From assembly GCF_000308615.1 (NCBI RefSeq), contig NZ_BAGB01000046.1, forward strand, positions 62,001-126,000: a DNA stretch of 64,000 nt. The letters are read 5' to 3'. Under the pieces are notes generated by a model. That model was not told the DNA's origin and searched no databases. It saw only the letters and a program-made list of their open reading frames with translations. Position 1 is the stretch's first letter. Each line of letters starts with the position of its first letter. Source of the stretch: Nocardia jiangxiensis NBRC 101359. GTDB lineage: Bacteria > Actinomycetota > Actinomycetes > Mycobacteriales > Mycobacteriaceae. Below are positions 16,940-24,801 of this stretch, piece after piece. Made by a program: the position numbers and the translations under genes.

Positions 16940-18774
16940 CACGCCTCCTTACCGGCCGGGACGCCGGCGGCGGCCTTGCGTTCACGGGCGTACTGCGCCA
17001 CCGCGCCCAGGCCGTTCACCGAGGGCTTGGCCCAGAACGGCGAGCGCGAGGCCAGCATCATCAGCGGCGAGGTGACCAGGTACAGCACGATGACGTCGAG
17101 CACGGTGGTCAGACCGAGGGTGAAGGCGAAGCCCTTCACCTGACCGGCGGCCAGGATGTACAGCACCGCCGAGGCGATCAGGCTGACCGTCTTACCCGAC
17201 AGGTTCGTACGCTGGGCTCGCGACCAGCCGCGTGGCACCGCCGAACGGAAACTTCGGCCCTCGCGCATCTCGTCCTTGATGCGTTCGAAGAACACCACGA
17301 ACGAGTCCGCGGTCATACCGATACCGATGATCAGACCCGCGATACCGGCCAGGTCCAGGGTGAAATTGATCCACCGGCCCAGCAGCACGATGATCCCGTA
17401 CACCGCGAAACCCGAAGCGACGAGCGAGAATCCGGCGAGGAAGCCGAGCATCCGGTAGTAGAGCAGGCAGTACAGCAGCACCGCGATCAGACCGATCGCA
17501 CCGGCGATCAGACCCGCGTGCAGCGAGGACAGGCCCAGCGTCGCGGAGACCGTCTCGGCCTCCGAGGTGGCGAAGGACAGCGGCAGCGAACCGTACTTCA
17601 GCTGGTTCGCCAGATCCTTGGCGGTGGTGGCGTTGAAGTGCCCGGTGATCGAGGTGGTGCCGCCCTCCTGCGGGCCCTGCTGCACCACCGGTGCGCTGAC
17701 GACCTTCGAGTCGAGGACGAATGCGACCTGCTGGTTCACGTAGTCGCCGGTGAGCTTGGCCCACGGATCGGAGTGCTTGAAGGTCAGGTCCACCGACCAC
17801 TGCGACTGCTGCTGGTTGAACGAGGCGCTGGCGTCCTTGATGTCCTGGCCGTCGATGCGGCTCTTGTCCAGCAGGTAGGTGCCGGTGCCGTCGGTCGCAC
17901 AGGTGACCAGCGGCAGATTCGGGTCGTCGTTACCGGCCAGCGGATCGGGCTTGCTGCAATCCAGGGTCGCCAGCGCGTACTGCTGGATCTGCTGGTCGGT
18001 GCTCTGCCGGATCAGCTTGGCTTCGGCGATGGCCTTCTTGGTCTGCTCGGCCGGGCTGAGCGTATTCGCCGGGGCCGGGGCCGAGGTGGTCGGAGCCGGA
18101 GTGCCGGGCTTCGGTGTCGTCGACGGCGTGGGCTTCTTCGGCGTGGCCGGCGGCGTGGTCGGGGCCTGCTGGTGGTTCAGATCCTGCGCCAGCGGCACCT
18201 GGTAATCCGCCGGGAAAACGCGGTTCTGCGGCGCGTGGTTGGCCGTCGCGGGCTTCTGCGCACCCGGCGCGGGTGTGGCCTTACCCGGTGTCGCATTGCC
18301 CGGCTGCTGCGTGCCCGGCGGCGTCACGCCCGGCAGCGGCAGTCCGGGAGTGACGTTGCCGGTGGGGCCGCCCGGAAGTCCGCCCGCGGCGTTCTGCTGA
18401 CCGGACTGCAGGACCGGACGGATGTAGAGCTTGGCGGTGGTGGCCAGCGACTTGGCCTGCTGACCGTTCTGTCCGGGCACCGTGATCACCAGGTTGTCAC
18501 CGTCGATGACGACCTCCGACCCGGCGACACCGAGGCCGTTCACTCGGGACTCGATGATCTGCTGGGCCTGTTTGAGGCTGTCCTGACTCGGCTTGTTGCC
18601 ATCCGGCGTGCGCGCGCTCAGCGTCACGCGCGTGCCGCCTTGCAGGTCGATACCGAGTTTGGCCGCTGCGGTCTTCGCATCGGTGAAGAACACCAGGCCG
18701 TAGATCACGATCAGCAGCAGCGCATAGACGCCGAGCAGCCGCAGCGGATGCCCCGTTCCCTTGGAAGGTGGCAC
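16939..18774 (-). CDS. secD: Protein translocase subunit SecD
   Basis: The 611-residue partner of SecF has an N-terminal helix, GIDLQGGTRVTL at about residues 42-53, a large periplasmic domain and a C-terminal block of five helices (GLIAGAIGLIAVLLYCLLYY onward, with DSFVVFFERIKDEMREGRS). About 110 residues of the periplasmic domain, roughly 115-230, are Pro/Thr/Gln-rich low complexity, a feature also seen in related actinobacteria. GTG at 18774 was chosen because AGGAG lies about ten bases upstream and the hydrophobic start follows soon after. Confidence 0.95.
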   Translation of the reverse strand: MPPSKGTGHPLRLLGVYALLLIVIYGLVFFTDAKTAAAKLGIDLQGGTRVTLSARTPDGNKPSQDSLKQAQQIIESRVNGLGVAGSEVVIDGDNLVITVPGQNGQQAKSLATTAKLYIRPVLQSGQQNAAGGLPGGPTGNVTPGLPLPGVTPPGTQQPGNATPGKATPAPGAQKPATANHAPQNRVFPADYQVPLAQDLNHQQAPTTPPATPKKPTPSTTPKPGTPAPTTSAPAPANTLSPAEQTKKAIAEAKLIRQSTDQQIQQYALATLDCSKPDPLAGNDDPNLPLVTCATDGTGTYLLDKSRIDGQDIKDASASFNQQQSQWSVDLTFKHSDPWAKLTGDYVNQQVAFVLDSKVVSAPVVQQGPQEGGTTSITGHFNATTAKDLANQLKYGSLPLSFATSEAETVSATLGLSSLHAGLIAGAIGLIAVLLYCLLYYRMLGFLAGFSLVASGFAVYGIIVLLGRWINFTLDLAGIAGLIIGIGMTADSFVVFFERIKDEMREGRSFRSAVPRGWSRAQRTNLSGKTVSLIASAVLYILAAGQVKGFAFTLGLTTVLDVIVLYLVTSPLMMLASRSPFWAKPSVNGLGAVAQYARERKAAAGVPAGKEA

Positions 18775-18910
18775 AGTTCTTATCTCCTGGACGGTGTTGG
18801 GCCGGGCAGTGGACAGGGTGAGCAGGCGGATGCCGGTCGAGCGGTCGACTGCGGACATGCCGCAGCGCCGTCGCACACGGCCGGTGCGGCCGGGCGACGA
18901 CGCGGGTGGG

Positions 18911-19330
18911 TCATTCCTTGGTCAGCCGGGCGTTGGTGTCCTCGACGGACTCCTCCACGGTGGCGCCGTCGACCGCGGTGTGCGGCGGCTGCGCCTCGGT
19001 AGTGGCGGAGCCCTCCGGCTCGGTCGCCTCGACCTCGGAGTCGTGCGGCTCGAACTCGGCCGACCCCGGGGCATCGTCGGTGCGCACCTCGCGCACGGCG
19101 GCACGCAGCCAGGTGGTCACGACGTCCTCGGCGATCTCCAGGTCGATGGTCGTCTCGTCGAGATCGACCACGGTGCCGAGCAGGCCCGAGGTGGTGGTGA
19201 CCCGATCGCCGACCTTCAGGTTCTCCTGCATGGAGGTAGTGTTGGCGGCCTCGCGCTTCTGTCGGCGGACGCCGAGGAACATCGGCACCAGCAGGGCTAC
19301 CAGCAGCAGGGGAAACAGCAGTTGAGCCAT
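18911..19330 (-). CDS. yajC: Preprotein translocase accessory subunit YajC
   Basis: YajC associates with SecDF. The 139 residues begin with one membrane helix (MAQLLFPLLLVALLVPMFLG), then RRQKREAANTT and the typical LKVGDRVTTTSGLLGTVVDL. A divergent acidic tail rich in Glu, Ser and Thr follows. It lies 136 bases upstream of secD in the same direction, consistent with a yajC-secD-secF unit. Confidence 0.95.
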   Translation of the reverse strand: MAQLLFPLLLVALLVPMFLGVRRQKREAANTTSMQENLKVGDRVTTTSGLLGTVVDLDETTIDLEIAEDVVTTWLRAAVREVRTDDAPGSAEFEPHDSEVEATEPEGSATTEAQPPHTAVDGATVEESVEDTNARLTKE

Positions 19331-19573
19331 CGTTGTCGTCGGTCCTAGGTCTGTCGATGGAAGCGGTCCGGCGGACGCCGAACTGCCAGCGTAGTACCCC
19401 AGTCTGCCATCAGCTCGCCGTTACCGCCCACGGCGGTCGCTTCGAGCACCCGTACCGACGCCGACGCCGTCGCGACCGGGCGGCCGTCCCCGGGGTCGGG
19501 CGAACACTACCCCACCACGCGACCCGCGGGCCGCGCGGCCACCGAGCGAACGCGGCGAGGGCGACGAAGCGGA

Positions 19574-21061
19574 CTACGCGTGTTCGTAGAGGTAGTCGTC
19601 CAGCGGGAAGCTGACCGCCTCACGATGAGCGTTCAGGGTGCTTGTCGGACGCAGCAGTGCGGCCTCGCCGTGCTGGTTGAAGTAGTAGCTGCGCGCGGTC
19701 GAGCAGTGCCCGTCGTAGAACACCGAGGACTCCAGCTTCTCGGTGACCCGGTCCAGGAATTCGGTGTTGGCCCGCTCGGTCACCTCGAACACCTGGGCGT
19801 CGCGCCGGAACATCTCCCCGAACAACCGGCCCATATGTTTCATCTGCGCCTCGATGGTGGTGAAGTACGACAGGCCGCTGTAGGAGTACGGGCTGTTCAG
19901 GCTCAGGAAGTTCGGGAACTTCGGCACCGTGATGCCCTCGTACGCCTGGAATCGGTTGTCCCGCCAGAACTTTCCGAGATCCACTCCGTCGCGGCCGATG
20001 ATCTCGATGGCCGGGAAGTTCACGTCCCACAGATTGAAGCCGGTGGCCAGGATCAACGTATCGATCTCGGTGGTGTGGCCGTCGGCGGTGACGATGCCGC
20101 CCGGCTCGACGCGTTCGATCGAGTTCGTCTCCAGATGCACGTGCGGTTCGTTGAACGTCCGGAAATAGCTGTTCGAGAACGTCGGCCGCTTACAGCCGAA
20201 GTCGTAGTGCGGGGTGAGCTCACGCCGGGTCTCCGCATCGCGCACCTGGGTCCGCAGATGCGCCTTCGCCAGCAGGCCCGCGCCCCGGTTCAGCAGTTTC
20301 GCCTGCCGGAAGTGCAGGACGCCGATCACCATCAGCGCCTCGAGCGCGGTGGTATTGGCCAGGCGGGCGGCCTGCTGGGTGAGCGGCACCCGATCGAAGA
20401 GGTTCTGCACCACCGGCGGGATCGGCATATCGATCTTGGGCACGACCCAGATCGGGGTGCGCTGGAACACCGTCAGCTCGTTCACCACGCGCGCGACTTC
20501 GGGCACCAGTTGCACCGCGGTCGCGCCGGTGCCGATGATCGCGGCCCGGCGGCCGGTCAGGTCGTAGTCCTGATCCCAGGCGGTGGTGTGAATGATCTTG
20601 CCCGCGAAGGTCTCGATGCCCGGGAATGGCGGGGTGTACGGCTGGGACAGGAAACCGGTCGCGGTGAGCAGATACCGGGCGGTCAGCGGTTGACCGCCCT
20701 CGATGTTCACCACCCACTGGTTGTGTTCGGCGTCCCAGCGGGCGCCAGAGACGACGGTGTCGAACCGCATCCGCCGACGCAGATCGTATTTGTCCGCGAC
20801 GTGTTCGGCGTACCGCTTCAGCTCCGCACCCGGCGCGAACAGTCGCGACCAGTGCGGATTGGGTTCGAAGGAGTACGAGTAGGTGACCGAGGCGATGTCC
20901 ACCGCGAGTCCGGGATAGCGGTTCACATGCCAGGTCCCGCCCAGATCGCTCTCGCGCTCCAGGATCACGAAATCACCGAGTCCGAGCCGGTCGAGCTCGA
21001 TGCCCGCACCCATGCCACCGAACCCGGCTCCGACCACGATCGCATCGAATCGAGGCGCCAC
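19574..21061 (-). CDS. Baeyer-Villiger-type flavin monooxygenase
   Basis: The 495-residue protein has an N-terminal FAD site (VVGAGFGGMGAG), an ILERESDLGGTWHVNRYPG segment, an NADPH site (IIGTGATAVQL) and FAGKIIHTTAWD, which fits the type I Baeyer-Villiger fingerprint FxGxxxHxxxW(P/D) between the two nucleotide sites. Such enzymes insert oxygen next to ketones or oxidise sulfur and nitrogen; the substrate is not predictable. GTG at 21061 was chosen because GGGAGG lies six bases upstream. A perfect palindrome sits in the presumed promoter, suggesting TetR-type control. No regulator gene is adjacent. Confidence 0.9.
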   Translation of the reverse strand: MAPRFDAIVVGAGFGGMGAGIELDRLGLGDFVILERESDLGGTWHVNRYPGLAVDIASVTYSYSFEPNPHWSRLFAPGAELKRYAEHVADKYDLRRRMRFDTVVSGARWDAEHNQWVVNIEGGQPLTARYLLTATGFLSQPYTPPFPGIETFAGKIIHTTAWDQDYDLTGRRAAIIGTGATAVQLVPEVARVVNELTVFQRTPIWVVPKIDMPIPPVVQNLFDRVPLTQQAARLANTTALEALMVIGVLHFRQAKLLNRGAGLLAKAHLRTQVRDAETRRELTPHYDFGCKRPTFSNSYFRTFNEPHVHLETNSIERVEPGGIVTADGHTTEIDTLILATGFNLWDVNFPAIEIIGRDGVDLGKFWRDNRFQAYEGITVPKFPNFLSLNSPYSYSGLSYFTTIEAQMKHMGRLFGEMFRRDAQVFEVTERANTEFLDRVTEKLESSVFYDGHCSTARSYYFNQHGEAALLRPTSTLNAHREAVSFPLDDYLYEHA

Positions 21062-21083
21062 GACGAACCTCCCGTTACGCAAA

Positions 21084-21094
21084 GTATCTGATAC
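21084..21094. promoter_or_regulatory. Palindromic operator candidate (monooxygenase promoter)
   Basis: GTATC-T-GATAC is a perfect 11-base palindrome 23 bases upstream of the monooxygenase GTG, in the 140-base region shared with the divergent DivIVA-like gene. The size and position are typical of a repressor site. Confidence 0.55.
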
Positions 21095-21201
21095 AGAATG
21101 ACACATTATTCACCGCAGGCACACCCACCATCGAACCCCTTGCACGAGACCCGATCGAATTATTGTGACCCGCACTACATTCGCGTCGATCCGTAGTAAG
21201 A

Positions 21202-21768
21202 ATGTTCGGTGTGACGACCGAGGACGAGCGGATGGCCCGCTTCGCCAGAACCCCCGCGGGCCAGCGCGGCTACGACGCGGCCGAGGTGGACGCCTTCTGC
21301 GAGCGGATCGCCGCGGCGTTCCAGGGCTCCACGATGCTCACCGCCGCGCAGATCCGCGAACACGAATTCGCCGCTGCCGCATTCGGGCACCATGGCTACG
21401 ATCGCGACCAGGTGGACGATTATTTGGATCGCGCCTGCGTGGATCTCGAATACGCGCGCCGCGGGGACTCACCGCACCCCGGCCCCGAGCGGCTGAGCCC
21501 GCGCGATGTCCAGCGGCTGCGGTTCTCCGCGCCACCGCCCGGACGTGACGGCTATGCCGCCGCCGAGGTCGACACCTTCCTCGACGTCGTCGCCGCCACT
21601 CTCGCGCATGCCGGACCCACCGGCCTGAGCAGCCAGGACGCACGGGCGATCGACTTCTGCCCGGCCGAACCCGGCGGCCCGTCCTATTACGCCGACGAGG
21701 TGGACGCCTTTCTGGACGTCGTCGTGCGGACGCTGACCGAGCAGGAGCAGAAGCACACCGCATCGTGA
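21202..21768 (+). CDS. Protein of four DivIVA-like motifs
   Basis: The 188-residue protein is built of four related segments, each with a hydrophobic/aromatic residue, a Gly-Tyr or Tyr-Tyr turn and EVD/QVD followed by FL or YL. They are GQRGYDAAEVDAFCERI, GHHGYDRDQVDDYLDRA, GRDGYAAAEVDTFLDVV and GPSYYADEVDAFLDVV. This is the N-terminal membrane-curvature-binding motif of DivIVA/Wag31 (GYD..EVD.FL), repeated, without the long coiled coil of true DivIVA. A role at poles or septa is an inference. An in-frame GTG at 21211 is an alternative start. It is followed 44 bases later by a coiled-coil protein gene. Confidence 0.75.
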   Translation: MFGVTTEDERMARFARTPAGQRGYDAAEVDAFCERIAAAFQGSTMLTAAQIREHEFAAAAFGHHGYDRDQVDDYLDRACVDLEYARRGDSPHPGPERLSPRDVQRLRFSAPPPGRDGYAAAEVDTFLDVVAATLAHAGPTGLSSQDARAIDFCPAEPGGPSYYADEVDAFLDVVVRTLTEQEQKHTAS

Positions 21769-21812
21769 GTAGTGTGGGCACCCGATCCGGCCTGCCGAGC
21801 GGAAGGTGATGC

Positions 21813-22865
21813 ATGCACTGGGATCAGATGACGGCTACACCGAACGACCTGCGCAAGCGGGCAACTCGCCTGCGACGGGGCGTCGGGCAACTCGGCGTCA
21901 TCGAGTCGATCCTCGACGCCGCGGACGGGCCGTGGCTGGGCGTGATGGACGCCGACGGCCGCGGCACCGCGGAACTGCGCATGCATCTGGCGGGCCGCTA
22001 CCGCCTGACCGCGGTGGTGACCAGCGCCGGAAAATTGAGCATGGTGCAGATGCACGCGCCCGAGGTCGGCGAACGGGTGATCTCGGGTAAACCCGCACTG
22101 CGGCAGGGCTGGGACGAGACCGTGACCATGCCCAAACAACCCGACTGGCTGGACTACGTCATCGATTGGGTAGGCGCGGCCAGCGCCGACGTGGACCGCC
22201 GCACCGTCATCGCCTGGCAACTCCAGGGCGCCGACCGCCGCCTGGCCGCCATGGACGACACCCTCGAGGGTATGCGCGCCAGCCTCGCCGAACGCGAACA
22301 ACTCCGCGACGAACTCGCCGCCGAGATCGACCTTCTCCGTAGCGAGTTCGACTCCCTGCCCGAACGTCCGGGCGACACAACCAACCTCCCTGCCGGACCC
22401 GGCACGGACGTGCCCGAAATCCCCCGCAGCAATCGCCCCGCCGAACCTGACACGGCTGCACCCGGAACTCCCGGCAGCAATCTCCCCACCGAATCCCACA
22501 CAGTCGCACCCGAATTCTCCACCGACAATCGCCCCACCGAACTCGGCACGAGCACACCCGATCTGCCCGGCGGCAATTCCCCCACCGAATCCCACACAGT
22601 CGCACCCGAATTCTCCACCGACAATCGCCCCACCGAACTCGGCACGAGCACACCCGATCTGCCCGGCGACGATCTCCCCGCAGACGATCGCCTCCCCGAA
22701 CTCGGCGCAGGCGTGCATGACATCCCCGGCGCGCCCGGAGCTTGCGAACCAGGCAATCCCGCGGATGATCAAATCCCCCGGCCGAACACGCTCCCACAGG
22801 AGAATCCGGCCGTCATGTCCGCCCCGACCGATATTTCACGAGTCGACGCGAACACACAGATCTGA
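21813..22865 (+). CDS. Hypothetical protein with coiled coil and repetitive acidic tail
   Basis: The 350 residues fall in three parts. Residues 1 to about 130 form a compact domain (IESILDAADGPWLGVMDADG, GRYRLTAVVTSAGKLSMVQ, PDWLDYVIDWVGAA). Residues 135-180 form a probable coiled coil (ADRRLAAMDDTLEGMRASLA, then a Glu/Leu-rich stretch). The remainder is a Pro/Thr/Glu-rich tail with a 32-residue repeat present twice. The family is not recognised. ATG at 21813 follows GGAAGG at six bases. The neighbouring DivIVA-motif gene suggests, but does not prove, a shared envelope or division role. Confidence 0.75.
   Translation: MHWDQMTATPNDLRKRATRLRRGVGQLGVIESILDAADGPWLGVMDADGRGTAELRMHLAGRYRLTAVVTSAGKLSMVQMHAPEVGERVISGKPALRQGWDETVTMPKQPDWLDYVIDWVGAASADVDRRTVIAWQLQGADRRLAAMDDTLEGMRASLAEREQLRDELAAEIDLLRSEFDSLPERPGDTTNLPAGPGTDVPEIPRSNRPAEPDTAAPGTPGSNLPTESHTVAPEFSTDNRPTELGTSTPDLPGGNSPTESHTVAPEFSTDNRPTELGTSTPDLPGDDLPADDRLPELGAGVHDIPGAPGACEPGNPADDQIPRPNTLPQENPAVMSAPTDISRVDANTQI
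22484..22668 (+). repeat. Tandem 89-bp perfect direct repeat (96-bp period)
   Basis: Bases 22484-22572 recur without change at 22580-22668. The period is 96 bases, or 32 codons, so the reading frame is kept. Each copy encodes PTESHTVAPEFSTDNRPTEL and then GTSTPDLPG. Perfect identity in a Pro/Thr tail implies a recent duplication or ongoing homogenisation. Confidence 0.9.
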
Positions 22866-23038
22866 GTTTCAGCGCGAGTCAAGCAGATTCGAAAGCTCGG
22901 TGATATATCCGCATGATGCGTTCGTCGCGGCGACATCTTCGCGATGACAGGCGTATCCGCCCGTGCCGATGTCGTCCATGACGCTCCGACAGCGGCGCTC
23001 CGACTGTGGGCACATCCCGGATCGGGCCCGTAACACAA

Positions 23039-23077
23039 CGCAGCGTCGTCCGGGGCGGATGCCCGAACGACGCTGCG
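23039..23077 (-). terminator. Hairpin downstream of the glycine-zipper gene
   Basis: An 11-bp perfect stem (CGCAGCGTCGT with ACGACGCTGCG) encloses a loop that itself can form CGGG/CCCG. It lies about 45 bases past the stop of the minus-strand gene, and the minus strand continues TTGTGTT. Confidence 0.65.
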
Positions 23078-23122
23078 CGAGGAGAGATCTCGTCCGGTGA
23101 ATACCGGCCGGGTGATTTCGAA

Positions 23123-23668
23123 CTACGGGGTGGAGTAACCGATCAGGGCGCCGATGCCGGCACCGAGCGGGATGGTCACCAGGGCGCCGACGCCGCCGAG
23201 GAAGAAGCCGATCACCGCACCGATACCGGCACCGATCAGGGCGCCCACACCAGCGTTGTACTGCTTGCGCGCGGTCGTGTCCGCCTCGTCGATCGACTGC
23301 ACGACGTTCGACGACGCGGATTGCGGTGTGAGGGTGAGGGTTCGGCCGTCGTTGGCGATGCGCGGGGTCAGGCCGACGATTCCGGCGGCGGACTGCAGGC
23401 CCAGCGGAACCGTGGCCACGACCGCGCCCGAGGCATTGGTGAGCGTGACCGACCGGGCATCGGGCGCCAGGGCGAACCGGCCCGCCGCGACGGTCGTGGC
23501 CACACCGGTGTCGTCCGCGGTCGGCGCGACCGAATACTGCACGCCGTGATCGGCCCCCTGAATGGCGGTGGCGGCGGGCGTGACAGGCCGTGCTTGCACG
23601 ACACCCGCGGTGACGCCGGTGGCGCCGATCGCGAGTAGCGCGGTAGCAGCGAACTTCTTGGCTCTCAT
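23123..23668 (-). CDS. Secreted protein with glycine-zipper C-terminus
   Basis: The 181-residue protein has a signal peptide (MRAKKFAATALLAIGATGVT, then AGVVQARP) and a central domain of about 85 residues in which hydrophobic and Thr/Ala residues alternate like beta strands. The C-terminal 45 residues form repeated GxxxG-type small-residue helices (VGALIGAGIGAVIGFFLGG, IPLGAGIGALIGY). Glycine zippers of this kind can pack in membranes or form oligomeric pores; function here is unknown. ATG at 23668 lies seven bases after GAGGGG. I recall similar proteins in Nocardia without assigned function. Confidence 0.8.
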   Translation of the reverse strand: MRAKKFAATALLAIGATGVTAGVVQARPVTPAATAIQGADHGVQYSVAPTADDTGVATTVAAGRFALAPDARSVTLTNASGAVVATVPLGLQSAAGIVGLTPRIANDGRTLTLTPQSASSNVVQSIDEADTTARKQYNAGVGALIGAGIGAVIGFFLGGVGALVTIPLGAGIGALIGYSTP

Positions 23669-23964
23669 ATGCATTCCCCTCAAATCCGTCGGTTGTTTCA
23701 CCGACACGTCCGACCCCCGACGTTTCGACCGCATCCATTCTGGCGGAAGCCTCGCGGGGGCGGTCGCTTTTGGATCACATTGCCTGACAAGGTTTCCCCC
23801 GATGAGAGTGCCCGGAACCGCTGCGGTGCGCCACCCCTGCCGGGTGCATACCGCCAGTACTGCGGACAACCAGCAGGTGAACCACTTCGGTGAGATGGAT
23901 CACGATATCGCCGAGGTGTGGGAAACCGTTGTGCGCCAGGTGGATAGCCCGTCCGGCGAACGGA

Positions 23965-24396
23965 TCACATCCGGGAGTACCGCCGCGGCCCGCGATACTG
24001 CTGCGCCCAGCCCCGACGGCCACGCAGGAAGATGAAGAACAGCACCGGGAACACGAAGAACGGGACGACGTGGATCGTCACAGCGAGGACGACGGCGAGT
24101 ATCAGCACGGCGAACACGACCACCGGGATCAACGACCTGGGCGCCCGAGCAGGCGCGGGCTGTGCCGACTGCGGCACCACCGGGCTCGGCAGATCACTGA
24201 ACAGCACCGCGAGGTCCGCGGCCGTCTTCGCGGCATACGCCCGCGCCACCCGATCGTCGTATTCGTCGACCTCCAGCCGGCCCGCCGCGAAATGTTCGCC
24301 CAGCGATGCGGCCGCCTGCTCACGTTCCGCCGTGCCGATCCGCACGGTGCGCGATGTCGGGGACGCCCCGAAGCCCACGGAGTCTGATTCGGCCAT
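23965..24396 (-). CDS. DUF1707-type membrane protein
   Basis: The 143-residue protein has the DUF1707 motif (VRIGTAEREQAAASLGEHF, then AAGRLEVDEYDDRVARAYAA and DLAVLFSDLP), found in many actinobacterial envelope or regulatory proteins. One or two hydrophobic segments follow (LIPVVVFAVLILAVVLAV and FFVFPVLFFIFL), then a basic tail. ATG at 24396 has GAGG upstream. The much longer frame that extends upstream is an artefact over the divergent MoxR gene. Confidence 0.85.
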   Translation of the reverse strand: MAESDSVGFGASPTSRTVRIGTAEREQAAASLGEHFAAGRLEVDEYDDRVARAYAAKTAADLAVLFSDLPSPVVPQSAQPAPARAPRSLIPVVVFAVLILAVVLAVTIHVVPFFVFPVLFFIFLRGRRGWAQQYRGPRRYSRM

Positions 24397-24398
24397 CT

Positions 24399-24722
24399 CT
24401 ACCGCCTCACCGGAAAATACGACAATCGAGCTGCCACCAGGGTAGATCGCACTCGGTCCGGCGCGCCTGCGCCGTGCTGCGTATTCGCGGCTACGCCCGG
24501 CGACGCAGTCCGCGGCATTCGGTGCGCGTATCCCCGGGCCGGTCGAATGCCGGTGCGCGCCCGCCATTTCCACATATCCGGCCGCATTGTGCGACACAGT
24601 CGGGCGAGCAGATGTTCGCGCAGAGCCGAATTCGCTGGCCGCAGGGCACAGAAACCGGCCTTGGCCAGCCATTTCCCGAAATGCCACGAAAGCGGCAGTT
24701 CGTACGATATCCGAGGATGCAC
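24399..24722 (-). CDS. Possible 107-residue protein in a divergent intergenic region (uncertain)
   Basis: A GTG frame from 24722 ends at a TAG three bases before the DUF1707 start. The predicted N-terminus reads VHPRISYELPLSWHFGKWLA and then KAGFCALRPANSALREHLLA, which looks more like protein than the other frames here, and third positions are moderately GC-rich. Against it, the C-terminal half turns into Arg/Pro/Ala-rich sequence, the Shine-Dalgarno site is poor, and the frame remains open far upstream as an antisense of the MoxR gene. If it is not coding, 24397-24801 is a 405-base divergent promoter region. Confidence 0.25.
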   Translation of the reverse strand: MHPRISYELPLSWHFGKWLAKAGFCALRPANSALREHLLARLCRTMRPDMWKWRARTGIRPARGYAHRMPRTASPGVAANTQHGAGAPDRVRSTLVAARLSYFPVRR

Positions 24723-24801
24723 ACCTGTCAACTTGTTTTCCGGCCGACATCGCAGGTCGGTTGCGTCGACGGGACCGCAAGATCGTCGTAGCGTCGATAC
24801 G

